Shown here in pieces: positions 42,276 through 50,752 of a stretch of DNA of 62,769 bases. The first letter of the stretch is position 1. Each line of letters starts with the position of its first letter. The translations under genes and the position numbers were made by a program. The notes under the pieces were generated by a model, which searched no databases, was not told where the DNA came from, and saw nothing but the letters and a program-made list of their open reading frames with translations. Origin of the DNA: Verrucomicrobiia bacterium (GTDB taxonomy: Bacteria > Verrucomicrobiota > Verrucomicrobiia > Opitutales > Cerasicoccaceae); the NCBI GenBank assembly GCA_030425485.1, contig JAUIAM010000023.1, positions 5,001-67,769 on the forward strand, written 5' to 3'.

Positions 42276-42893
42276 ATGACCGAAATCGAACTGGCTCTGG
42301 AGCGCGGCCAGCGGATCGCCCCGTTTCGCGGCCTGCTCTTCCTCTTTTGGGGACTCATCCTGGCCAAGTGCTGCCTGGCCCAGTGGGCTATCGTCACCTA
42401 CGCCATCCCCATCGACGGCGTGGTCTTCGTCTGGCTGCCCTCGATTTTCTTTGGGCTGGTCTGCACGGTGGTCTATGCTCGCCTGACCCTGCAAGAGTTC
42501 CACCGGGCGCCGCTGACGACCAATCTCGTGCGCGGCATCTGGCTGGCCTGCGCCGTTTCGCTGGGGTTGTTTGCCAGCGTAGGGGTGGGCTTTGGTGGTG
42601 TGGCCCCCACCCTGCTCCCGGCCATCCTCTCCGTCTTGCTCGGGATGGGCTACTGCATCCACGGCTTCCTCGACCATCGTCGGCTCTTCCTGCTCTGTGC
42701 GGTTGGCTGGTGGATCGGCTCTGGCTGGCTCTTTTACCTGAACAACCTCGACGCGCTGCTCTGGCTGGCCGCCATGCTCATCGCGCTGCAAGTCGCCCCA
42801 ACGGCCTTGCTTTACCTCGAAGGCCGACGCCAGTTAAAGGCTAATCAGTCCCGCGGAAAGAGTCGGTCGACCACGTCGTCGCGGTTGGCGTAG
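42276..42893 (+). CDS. Hypothetical polytopic membrane protein
   Basis: 205 residues from ATG 42276 (GTG 42252 would add 8). About six membrane helices, for example FVWLPSIFFGLVCTVVYARL and LLWLAAMLIALQVAPTALLY, with a short basic tail. I do not recognise the family. Its last 49 bases overlap the 3' end of the convergent pilT. A hairpin-like TTTACCATTGGTAAA (42218-42232) lies upstream. Confidence 0.6.
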   Translation: MTEIELALERGQRIAPFRGLLFLFWGLILAKCCLAQWAIVTYAIPIDGVVFVWLPSIFFGLVCTVVYARLTLQEFHRAPLTTNLVRGIWLACAVSLGLFASVGVGFGGVAPTLLPAILSVLLGMGYCIHGFLDHRRLFLLCAVGWWIGSGWLFYLNNLDALLWLAAMLIALQVAPTALLYLEGRRQLKANQSRGKSRSTTSSRLA

Positions 42894-44014
42894 TAGGCGG
42901 CGTTCTCCTTGCTGATGACGCCCGCACGGGCCAGATCGATCAAGCGCTGCTCCATCGTAATCATGGAGAGCTCGCTGCCCGTCTCCATCATGGAATAAAT
43001 CTGGTGCAGCTTGCCTGAGCGGATGCTGTGCCCAATGGCGCTGGTGTTACGCATGACTTCCATCGCCACCGTGCGCCCGATCCCGTCTACCCGCGGCACC
43101 AGCTTTTGGCTGATGACGTAGGCGATGCTCATGGAGAGCTGCGAAGTGATTTCCTTTTCGCGCTCGGCCGGGAACAAGTCGATGAAGCGCAGGATACCGC
43201 CGATGGCATCGCGCGTGTGCAAGGTGCAAAAAACGAGGTGGCCGGTTTCTGCCGCGGTCAGGGCCAGGGAGGCTGTTTCCGTATCGCGGACTTCCCCCAC
43301 GTAGATGATGTCCGGGTCTTCGTGCAGGGCCGCCTTGAGCCCACTGGCAAAGCTCTTCGTGTGCTTACCCACCTCGCGCTGCGAGACGAGCGACCGATCG
43401 CTGTCAAAGACGTACTCGATCGGGTCCTCCAGCGTAATGATGTGCGTGCCGCGGTGCTGGTTTATCAGATTCAGCAGGCAGGCGATGGTGGTGGACTTAC
43501 CACTACCAGTAATACCCGAGACTACGACCAGCCCCTGCTTTAAGCTGATGATGCGCTTCCAGATGTCATCGTAGGGAAAGCCCAGTTGATCCGACAAGGG
43601 CAAGCGCGGGGGCAGATAGCGGATGACCGCAGCCATCCCGCTATTATCATGAAAGGCGTTGATGCGGTAGCGGTTGCGCAGGCCATCGACGACATCGAGC
43701 TCGAAGTTCGTATCGACCTCAAGCAAATCCTGATTACGGAACTTGTCTCGCTTATGCTCTGGCAACAACGGCACGATGAGATTGTGCATGAGCTCATTGG
43801 TCAACGGTTCGCCCTTGGGGATCGAGCGCAGCTCCTGGTCCATGCGAAAGCGCACCGCCTGCCCGACCTTGAGGTGAAAGTCCGAGATGCGGGGCAGCCC
43901 CTTGTTCATGTACTTTTCGTCGGTCGCACTGCTGAGCAAATCCGCAATGCTAAAGACGGCATCACCCGCGCGATAAACTTTTTCGTAGACTTCTGGTGGG
44001 TGCGGCTGGCTCAT
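42845..44014 (-). CDS. pilT: Type IV pilus retraction ATPase (PilT/PilU family)
   Basis: 389 residues. The N-terminal PAS-like region includes HLKVGQAVRFRMDQELRSI. The ATPase core has Walker A SGITGSGKSTTI, an Asp box HIITLEDPIEYVFDSDRS, Walker B PDIIYVGEVRD and a His box ETGHLVFCTLHTRDA, followed by RFIDLFPAEREKEITSQLS, typical of PilT. It powers pilus retraction and twitching, and suits the pseudopilin system. No other pilus genes adjoin. PilT versus PilU cannot be separated by eye. Confidence 0.9.
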   Translation of the reverse strand: MSQPHPPEVYEKVYRAGDAVFSIADLLSSATDEKYMNKGLPRISDFHLKVGQAVRFRMDQELRSIPKGEPLTNELMHNLIVPLLPEHKRDKFRNQDLLEVDTNFELDVVDGLRNRYRINAFHDNSGMAAVIRYLPPRLPLSDQLGFPYDDIWKRIISLKQGLVVVSGITGSGKSTTIACLLNLINQHRGTHIITLEDPIEYVFDSDRSLVSQREVGKHTKSFASGLKAALHEDPDIIYVGEVRDTETASLALTAAETGHLVFCTLHTRDAIGGILRFIDLFPAEREKEITSQLSMSIAYVISQKLVPRVDGIGRTVAMEVMRNTSAIGHSIRSGKLHQIYSMMETGSELSMITMEQRLIDLARAGVISKENAAYYANRDDVVDRLFPRD

Positions 44015-44062
44015 AGGGGTACAGCTATACTATCACCTCGGGATGCAAATCGCAGACGCGGC

Positions 44063-44761
44063 CTAGGAGATAAGCCCGCGCGAGCGCTTGCGGGCCAGGG
44101 CCTGCGCCATCACGCTCTGGGCACGCTCCGGCTCAAGCTGGAAACCGGGCATCATGGCGAGCCAGTTATAAACCGCTTCGGCCTGTTCGGCATCCATGCG
44201 TGAGGGCGTCTCCAGCACGCGGTCAAAGGCATCCACCACGGCTTGGGCCACGACTCGCACCATGGTTTTGGCCACATCCGAGCTGCGTTTTTCGATCAGC
44301 ATGTCGGCGGCATCTGTCCACGGAAACTCCTTAAAAATATTCTGGTACACGCTCATGGCGTCGATGATCTCGACCTCCGTGCGCGGGTAAAAGCACACCA
44401 TCGGGTTCCAGGGGAAGTCCTCCTCGCGCTGGGCCGCACCAAAGCGGAAATCCGTCCGGACAATCACACTGGGGATGTCGGCAAATTTGGCAAAAAGGTA
44501 CTCGGCCACCAGCCCGGCCTCAAGCTCCGTGCCGTCAAAGCAAAATAACGCCAGGTCGGACTCCAGCAAGTTGAGGATGTTCTGGTCGCGCAACTGGTGG
44601 GGTTGCGCATCAGGACGGGAAAGGTTTTGGGGAAGCACGCTGCAGTAGCGCTGCTCGGACAGGTCGGAGATGGCTTCGGCCAGCAGGGCATTGCCCGCCA
44701 GGTCCTTGTGCGTAAAAAGCTCTCCGGCAAAGTAGATATTGAGCGAGTGTTCTTCGGGCAT
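44063..44761 (-). CDS. Nucleoside 2-deoxyribosyltransferase-like protein
   Basis: 232 residues from ATG 44761. LNIYFAGELFTHKDLAGNAL, IRDQNILNLLESDLALFCFDG-type middle and TELEAGLVAEYLFAKFADIPSVI match the family core (nucleoside 2-deoxyribosyltransferase-like, with the E-x-G catalytic segment). Family members exchange bases on deoxynucleosides, though many bacterial members are of other function. The C-terminal part (about 160-232) is extra. It is directly before pilT on the same strand, with a 48-nt gap. Confidence 0.65.
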   Translation of the reverse strand: MPEEHSLNIYFAGELFTHKDLAGNALLAEAISDLSEQRYCSVLPQNLSRPDAQPHQLRDQNILNLLESDLALFCFDGTELEAGLVAEYLFAKFADIPSVIVRTDFRFGAAQREEDFPWNPMVCFYPRTEVEIIDAMSVYQNIFKEFPWTDAADMLIEKRSSDVAKTMVRVVAQAVVDAFDRVLETPSRMDAEQAEAVYNWLAMMPGFQLEPERAQSVMAQALARKRSRGLIS

Positions 44762-44892
44762 GACTGCCACAAACCATGTCACGGGCTGCCACGGAAAACA
44801 ATCAAATTCGCGCGATCCAGAGCCGGGTTTCTCACCGAAATGTCACGCAAGCAACCTTGCGAATCGGTCCGATTCCCTACATCGTCCAAGCC

Positions 44893-46296
44893 ATGCACAG
44901 CACCCGTCGCCAGTTTCTCAAGCAGGCCAGCATCGCCGGGATCGGCTTCCTCGGTCTCCGTCAATTCGCCAGCCAGCCGCTCATGGCCCGGGACGGCCCC
45001 CTGCCCCTTGGCGCTACGGGCTATGGCCCTCTGAGCAACCGCGTCGAAGACATTCTCGCCCTGCCCAAGGGCTTCACTATGCGGGTCATCTCCCGTCGCG
45101 GGGACGCCATGGACGACGGGCTCCTCGTCCCCGGCATGCAGGACGGTATGGCCGCCTTTCCTGCCGGGGACGGGCGCGTACTGCTCGTCTGCAACCACGA
45201 GAACGAGCCCGACTGGGCCATCAACAGCCCCTTCGGGAAGGATAATTTTCGCTATCGCAGCATCAACACACGCCGGCTCTACGACCCCAGGGACGGCAAG
45301 CAGCCCTGCATCGGCGGCACCACCAACCTCCTTTACAATCCCGCTACCCAGCGCGTGGAGAAAAGCTTCCTCAGTCTTATCGGTACAGAGCGCAACTGCG
45401 CCGGAGGCCCCACCCCCTGGGGTACCTGGATCACCTGTGAGGAAAGCAATCAGCGCAACACCGACGGCTTCAAGCAGGACCACGGCTATAACTTTGAAGT
45501 CCCTGCCACCACACGCATCGGGCTGACCGAGCCCGTGCCGCTCAAGGCGATGGGGCGTTTTCGCCACGAGGCCATCGCCGTCGATCCCGACTCCGGCATC
45601 ATCTTTCAAAGTGAGGACATGGCCGACGGCTGCCTCTACCGCTTCATCCCCAAGATACAGGGTAAGCCCGCTGAAGGCGGCAAGCTACAAGCGCTGGCCA
45701 TCCAGGGCCAGTATACCCGCGATACCCGCAACTGGAGCCGTGAGGTGGAGACCTTCCCCGTCGGCCAGCCATTCGCTGCGCGCTGGGTCGACCTCAGCGA
45801 CCCAGAATCCCCCAAGGATGATTTGCGCTATCAGGCTCAGAAAAAAGGTGCGGCCATTTTTGCCCGTATGGAAGGCATGTGGACCGCAGACAAGGAAATC
45901 TACTTCGCCTGCACCAGCGGCGGCCCCGAGACCTGGGGGCAGGTATTCCGCTACACCCCCAGCCCCTACGAGGGACAGGTCGCCGAGAAAGAGGCACCCG
46001 GCCAGTTGGAGCTCTTCGTCGAGCCCAACAACTCCGACCTGCTCCGCAACTGTGACAACCTGACCATCGCGCCGTGGGGCGACGTCATCCTCTGCGAAGA
46101 CGCCTCCAGCACGACAAACCGCCTCGTCGGCATCACCCCGGAGGGCAAGCTCTACCACCTGGCCGAAAACATCCTCAACAGCTCGGAATTTGCCGGGGCC
46201 TGCGTCTCCCCAGATGGGAAGACGCTATTCGTGAACATCCAGAGACCCGGCATGACGCTCGCCATCACCGGCCCTTGGGAATCCCGCGCGAGCTGA
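44893..46296 (+). CDS. PhoX-like (DUF839) protein exported by Tat
   Basis: 467 residues from MHSTRRQFLKQASIAGIGFL, a twin-arginine signal, so it is folded before export. The DUF839 body has LLVCNHENEPDWAINS, CAGGPTPWGTWITCEESN, AIAVDPDSGIIFQSED and FVNIQRPGMTLAITGPW. PhoX enzymes are calcium-dependent alkaline phosphatases with an iron centre, and CAGG-TPW, HEAI and TCEE blocks correspond to the metal ligand regions. Substrate not certain. No phosphate-regulon genes adjoin. Confidence 0.85.
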   Translation: MHSTRRQFLKQASIAGIGFLGLRQFASQPLMARDGPLPLGATGYGPLSNRVEDILALPKGFTMRVISRRGDAMDDGLLVPGMQDGMAAFPAGDGRVLLVCNHENEPDWAINSPFGKDNFRYRSINTRRLYDPRDGKQPCIGGTTNLLYNPATQRVEKSFLSLIGTERNCAGGPTPWGTWITCEESNQRNTDGFKQDHGYNFEVPATTRIGLTEPVPLKAMGRFRHEAIAVDPDSGIIFQSEDMADGCLYRFIPKIQGKPAEGGKLQALAIQGQYTRDTRNWSREVETFPVGQPFAARWVDLSDPESPKDDLRYQAQKKGAAIFARMEGMWTADKEIYFACTSGGPETWGQVFRYTPSPYEGQVAEKEAPGQLELFVEPNNSDLLRNCDNLTIAPWGDVILCEDASSTTNRLVGITPEGKLYHLAENILNSSEFAGACVSPDGKTLFVNIQRPGMTLAITGPWESRAS

Positions 46297-46305
46297 GCTT
46301 TCCCC

Positions 46306-47856
46306 TTACTCTTCGACAAAAATCGGCACGTAGCGGTATCCCTGCTCCGGGTAGTAGAGGTAAAAAGCATTCGCGCCCGATGGCTTCAGCGCAGCCCTTA
46401 GGTTATCCTCACTGTCAATGAAGTCGCCGTTGATCTCCACCACGACCACCCCCAGCTCGAAGAACGAGCGGTAGGGCGAATCTTCACCGACCTCACGCAC
46501 AACCAGGCCAGCGAGCCCCGCATCCCCAGAGAGGCCGAGGCGCTGCTTCAGGTGGGCATCGAGCGGGCTGACCCGTACCCCGGGCAGGAGCTCAAACTCC
46601 GGCACCGCGTCCTCGGTACTGTTCATATCGGCTGCGCCAGTATCGATCCCGAGCAGGGCATCGCGGTCGCCGAGCGTCACCTGCACGGTCTGGCGTTCGC
46701 CCCAGCGCAACAACTCCATGTCAATCGTCTCGCCCGGAGAGCGGCGGGAGATCAGAAAAATTAACTCGCGCGGGGTATCGACCAGCTCGCCGTCGGCACT
46801 CAGGATCACGTCACCGTGCTCGATCCCGGCCTCATCCGCGGGCAGACCAGGCATCACGCTCTCGACCAGCGCCCCCTTGGTGCTCTCCAGTTCAAAGGCC
46901 AGAGCCATGTTTCGCGAAAGGGGCCCGAGCTGCATCCCGACAAAGCCACGCCGCACCTCACCACTGTCAATCAGGCTGTTCATCACCCGGTAGGCCAGAT
47001 TGATCGGGATGGCAAAACCGATGCCGATGCTGCCGCCGTAGTAGCCGGTAGAGAGAATGGCCGCGTTAATACCAACTACACGCCCCTCGCCGTCGATCAG
47101 CGGACCACCGGAGTTGCCGAGGTTAATTGCCGCATCGGTCTGGATAAAGTTCTGGAACTCCGGTCCGTCCGGGATGAGCAAATCGGTACGCCCCTTGGCC
47201 GAGACAATGCCCTGCGTCACGGTCAAACCCACCTCAAGCGGATTGCCCAGCGCGAAGACGATGTCGCCCACGCGCAAGCCGTCGGAATCGCCCATCGTGA
47301 GTACGGGCAGGTTTTCTGCGGAAATTTTCAGCACCGCGATGTCCGTCTTGGGGTCACTGCCCACAAACTGTGCATCGTACTCACGCCCATCGGTCAGGAC
47401 GACGCTGATTTTATCCGACACCACATCGTCGTCGCCGGAGACAACATGGTGGTTGGTCAAAATGTAGCCATCAGGCGATACGATAAAGCCCGAGCCCATC
47501 CCCTGCTCCAGGGAGTCCTCTTCTCCCCCACGAGGCGGCAGCCCGTACATGCGGCGCAGGAATTCATCCAGCTCATTTTGCTCATCGGTATCACCCGCGC
47601 TAAGCTCAGTGAAAATGCTGACCACGCCGGGCGTGACCGGCTCCACGATATCGGCAAAACTGACAATGCGCGCGGCGTTATCGCGGTCCAGCGGGGTCAA
47701 GTCCCGCTGAATGTCGAACTTTTCCGACACTGCCTCTGGCTTGGTCTCGGTAGCGGCACGCTTGCCCTGGGCTTGGCCCGCGCCCACCCACACGATACTG
47801 ATAACGAGCAGAGCGGGGGCAACGATACGGCGGGTCATCGTCATCATATGACCCAT
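46306..47856 (-). CDS. HtrA/Deg family serine protease
   Basis: 516 residues. Signal peptide (about 8-30), protease domain with GSGFIVSPDGYILTNHHVV (H137), SDPKTDIAVLKI (D172) and DAAINLGNSGGPL (S249), then PDZ1 (about 310-395, with VMPGLPADEAGIEHGDVILS) and a second, more divergent PDZ (about 430-510). It is a periplasmic quality-control protease/chaperone, in keeping with the nearby skp and bamA. The Q-rich linker of E. coli DegP is absent. Confidence 0.92.
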   Translation of the reverse strand: MGHMMTMTRRIVAPALLVISIVWVGAGQAQGKRAATETKPEAVSEKFDIQRDLTPLDRDNAARIVSFADIVEPVTPGVVSIFTELSAGDTDEQNELDEFLRRMYGLPPRGGEEDSLEQGMGSGFIVSPDGYILTNHHVVSGDDDVVSDKISVVLTDGREYDAQFVGSDPKTDIAVLKISAENLPVLTMGDSDGLRVGDIVFALGNPLEVGLTVTQGIVSAKGRTDLLIPDGPEFQNFIQTDAAINLGNSGGPLIDGEGRVVGINAAILSTGYYGGSIGIGFAIPINLAYRVMNSLIDSGEVRRGFVGMQLGPLSRNMALAFELESTKGALVESVMPGLPADEAGIEHGDVILSADGELVDTPRELIFLISRRSPGETIDMELLRWGERQTVQVTLGDRDALLGIDTGAADMNSTEDAVPEFELLPGVRVSPLDAHLKQRLGLSGDAGLAGLVVREVGEDSPYRSFFELGVVVVEINGDFIDSEDNLRAALKPSGANAFYLYYPEQGYRYVPIFVEE

Positions 47857-47961
47857 AGCATAGGGATTAGTTTCAAAATATCAAACGACGAGGCAGACGT
47901 TTGAGAGGTAAGCTGCGCCTCTGCGGTATGTGCACTTAAAAAGAAACTCCGCGGAGATTAC

Positions 47962-48912
47962 CTAGAAGCCCTTGATCTCGAACAGGCCCGTCACGCTCTC
48001 ATTGCTGTGAATGTGCATGATGGCCTTACCCAAAATCTCCGCCACGCTCAGGACGGTAATCGGCAGCCCGCGTGACTCCACCGGCGTGGTGTTCGTGGTG
48101 ATGAGTTCGTCGATGATGCCGGTCTGCAAGCGGTCGTAGCCGATGTCGTTGAGCACGCCGTGGCTGACGGCCGCGCGTACCGAACGGGCACCATTCTCCT
48201 TCAGGAGCTTGGCCGCCGCGGTCAGGGTGCCTGCGGTTTCGGTCATGTCGTCTACCAGCAGGATGTCCTTGTCCTCGACATCGCCCACGAGGTTCGAGGC
48301 CTCGACTTCGGTGGCACTGGTACGCTTTTTTGCCACAAAGCCAAGCGGGCACTTGAGGATGTTCGCGTAGGCACTGGCCATTTTCATGCCACCCACGTCA
48401 GGCGAGTAAACCACCAGATCGGTTTCGTCACGGAGCTTGGAAAGGTAGTTTGAAAACACCGGCAGCGCGTAGAGATGATCGACCGGGATGTCGAAAAAGC
48501 CCTGAATCTGCTGGGCGTGCAAGTCCATGGCCAAGACGCGGTTGGCCCCTGCCGCAACGAGGAGATTTGCCACCAGCTTGGCCGTAATGGGCACGCGGGG
48601 CTGGTCCTTGCGGTCCTGCCGGGCGTAGCCGTAGAAGGGCAACACCGCCGTGATGCGGCTGGCCGAGGCACGGCGCGCAGCATCAATCATGATGAGCAGC
48701 TCCATGATGTGGTCGTTGGCCGGCATGCAGGTCGACTGCAGGATAAACACGTCCTGACCGCGGATGTTCTCGTCGATACGGACAAAGGTCTCGCCATCGG
48801 GGAAGCGCTTCACCGTAGCCTGCCCGAGGGGTATTTTAATATACTCGCAGATTTCTTTTGCGAGTTTTGGGTTGGCATTGCCCGTAAACAGCTTCAGTCC
48901 CTGCTCTCTCAT
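47962..48912 (-). CDS. prs: Ribose-phosphate pyrophosphokinase
   Basis: 316 residues. FTGNANPKLAKEICEYIKIP, YARQDRKDQPRVPITAKLVA, the PRPP loop DILLVDDMTETAGTL and the FPDGETFVRIDE region are typical Prs. It makes PRPP from ribose 5-phosphate and ATP for nucleotide, histidine and tryptophan synthesis. It starts 12 nt after the lpxD stop and likely belongs to the same transcript, an unusual pairing. Confidence 0.95.
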   Translation of the reverse strand: MREQGLKLFTGNANPKLAKEICEYIKIPLGQATVKRFPDGETFVRIDENIRGQDVFILQSTCMPANDHIMELLIMIDAARRASASRITAVLPFYGYARQDRKDQPRVPITAKLVANLLVAAGANRVLAMDLHAQQIQGFFDIPVDHLYALPVFSNYLSKLRDETDLVVYSPDVGGMKMASAYANILKCPLGFVAKKRTSATEVEASNLVGDVEDKDILLVDDMTETAGTLTAAAKLLKENGARSVRAAVSHGVLNDIGYDRLQTGIIDELITTNTTPVESRGLPITVLSVAEILGKAIMHIHSNESVTGLFEIKGF

Positions 48913-48924
48913 AAAATAGGGGGC

Positions 48925-49959
48925 CTATCCTGCCGTGTTCCGCTCCAAGGTGGCAACTCTTTTAAACAATTCTGGCAAACGCTTGTTCAAAATATCGATC
49001 CGGTGCTGCAAACTGGCCGGAATCGCTGGCGAACCCCGGTAGTATCCACCCGCCTCGGTATCGCTGCGCAGCCCGGCCTGAGCCCCAATGACGCTGCCCT
49101 GGGCCAGCTTGAGGTGTCCGGTGACGCCTGCCTGGCCAGCCACGATGACGAAGTCCTCCAGCACCGTGCTGCCGGAGATGCCCGCTTGGGCCACGATGAG
49201 GCAGCCCTTGCCGATGACAACGTTGTGGGCAATCTGCACGAGGTTGTCCACCTTGCTGCCCTCGCCAATGCGGGTGCTGCTGAAGCGAGCCCGGTCAATC
49301 GTGCTGTTGGCGCCGATTTCGACGTCGTTTTCGATCACCACATTGCCGATCTGCGGGACCTTCTTGTGGATGCCCTTGTCCGTCTCGAAGCCAAATCCAT
49401 CGGCTCCGACCACGACACCCGGGTGCAGGCGCACGCGGTCGCCCACCTGACAAAAGTCTGCCACGGTCACGCGCGGGGCCACGCGGCACTGCTCACCCAG
49501 CACGACTTCGCGCCCGATGTGCACGCCGGACTCAAGGCTCGTCCTGGGACCTATCTTTGCCCCGGCACTGACAACGCAGTGCGGGCCCACCCACGCGCTC
49601 GGGTCCACGCTGGCCGCGGGGTCGATGACCGCCGAGGGGTGGATGCCCGGCTCGGCCTGAGGCCAGAGCAGCGCCTCGATCGCACCACAAATGCGGGCCA
49701 GCCCAAGCGAGGGGTTTTCCAGCCGGATGAAGGCCTGCCCCGGCTTCGGAACACCCTCGTAGTCATCAAAGAGCAGGATAACAGAGGCGCGGCAGTCCTT
49801 GACCTCGGGCGTGTACTTGCGGTTACCGAGAAAAGCCAGATCGCCGGGCTGGGCCTTGGACAAGGCGGCGATATTGGTAATCGGCTCGTCGGTCCCACCC
49901 TCAATGGTGCCTTCGGCCAGTATGCCAACGATGTCTTGCAGCTTAAACGCGAGCTTCAT
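48925..49959 (-). CDS. lpxD: UDP-3-O-acylglucosamine N-acyltransferase
   Basis: 344 residues. The N-terminal uridine-binding domain (about 1-100) is followed by left-handed beta-helix hexapeptide repeats (about 105-290), including [20 protein letters not shown] and [20 protein letters not shown], with the catalytic His in [20 protein letters not shown]. It adds the second acyl chain in lipid A synthesis, direct evidence that the organism makes LPS. A strong hairpin separates it from the upstream skp gene. Confidence 0.95.
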   Translation of the reverse strand: MKLAFKLQDIVGILAEGTIEGGTDEPITNIAALSKAQPGDLAFLGNRKYTPEVKDCRASVILLFDDYEGVPKPGQAFIRLENPSLGLARICGAIEALLWPQAEPGIHPSAVIDPAASVDPSAWVGPHCVVSAGAKIGPRTSLESGVHIGREVVLGEQCRVAPRVTVADFCQVGDRVRLHPGVVVGADGFGFETDKGIHKKVPQIGNVVIENDVEIGANSTIDRARFSSTRIGEGSKVDNLVQIAHNVVIGKGCLIVAQAGISGSTVLEDFVIVAGQAGVTGHLKLAQGSVIGAQAGLRSDTEAGGYYRGSPAIPASLQHRIDILNKRLPELFKRVATLERNTAG

Positions 49960-50003
49960 GTCAGTGCAGTGTCACGGGGTTCGGTGAACTTGTAAAACCA
50001 TAA

Positions 50004-50037
50004 AAAAAACTCCCTTCGAGACTGAAGGGAGTTTTTT
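50004..50037 (-). terminator. Strong intrinsic terminator between skp and lpxD
   Basis: AAAAAACTCCCTTC (50004-50017) and GAAGGGAGTTTTTT (50024-50037) form a perfect 14-bp stem with a 6-nt loop and flanking A/T runs on both strands. On the minus strand it ends the bamA-skp transcript about 20 nt after the skp stop, so lpxD would need its own promoter or read-through. Confidence 0.9.
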
Positions 50038-50054
50038 GCAAAAATGCGGCCGAC

Positions 50055-50615
50055 TTACTGGGCAGGCTTGTCAGCGTTCAGCTTGGCCAGGACTTCGTTG
50101 GTCACGTCGTAAGACTCGTCGAAGTAGATAACGGACATACCCGCGCTGTTGAGGACGAGGTCCGCGCCCTTTTCCTTGGCGACCTCTACGATGACTTCGC
50201 GGATTTCGCTGATGTGGAGCTCAATGATAGACTGGCGACGCTGCTGGAGCATGCGCTCGGTCTGCATGCGGTAGCTGTTGACTTCGGCTTCCTTCGTGCG
50301 GATCTGGCGCTCAAGCTCCTGAGCCTCGGTGATGAAACGGGCACGTGCCTCGTCAGTCATGGCCGGGGTCTTGATCTTTTCGCGCAAATCCTGCAGATCG
50401 GATGCGAGGGTCAGGCCCTCCTCGTACATTCCCTGGATTTCCTGCTGGGCATTTTCCACCGTGCTCTGGAACTTTTCATCGGCTTCCTGAGCCTTCCAGA
50501 AGTTTTGGTAAAGCTGACCGAGGTCAACCGTAATTACAATCGGAGTTTTCTGCGCGTGTACCAATCCTGCCGAAGACAGAATGACAAACAGGCCAAGGAG
50601 GAGTTTCTTCGTCAT
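50055..50615 (-). CDS. skp: OmpH/Skp family periplasmic chaperone
   Basis: 186 residues from ATG 50615. Signal peptide (about 1-22, LLLGLFVILSSAGLVHAQ), then the Skp coiled-coil prongs (about 45-145, with EEGLTLASDLQDLREKIK and LERQIRTKEAEVNSYRM), and a C-terminal part with DLVLNSAGMSVIYFDESYDV typical of OmpH. It carries outer-membrane proteins through the periplasm to BamA. The 44 upstream codons are rejected. It is directly behind bamA and ends in an intrinsic terminator. Confidence 0.92.
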   Translation of the reverse strand: MTKKLLLGLFVILSSAGLVHAQKTPIVITVDLGQLYQNFWKAQEADEKFQSTVENAQQEIQGMYEEGLTLASDLQDLREKIKTPAMTDEARARFITEAQELERQIRTKEAEVNSYRMQTERMLQQRRQSIIELHISEIREVIVEVAKEKGADLVLNSAGMSVIYFDESYDVTNEVLAKLNADKPAQ

Positions 50616-50752
50616 GATATGAATGTGAATGGAGTTTAGACAGGTATCTTTGGAAGCCTGAAAAGAGATAAAGTTCCAAAACTGGCGAGAAAGCTGCCCG
50701 GGTTCAACCAAGAATTTGACCACAGTAACAGCTCTTTGAACCGCCAATGTGA

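Noticed and set aside
47947-47956. CTCCGCGGAG palindrome downstream of prs
   Set aside because: The palindrome has no loop, so it cannot form a useful hairpin; probably chance in GC-rich DNA.
48475-49995. 506-codon open frame on the plus strand
   Set aside because: Antisense to prs and lpxD, both clear genes; no protein features.
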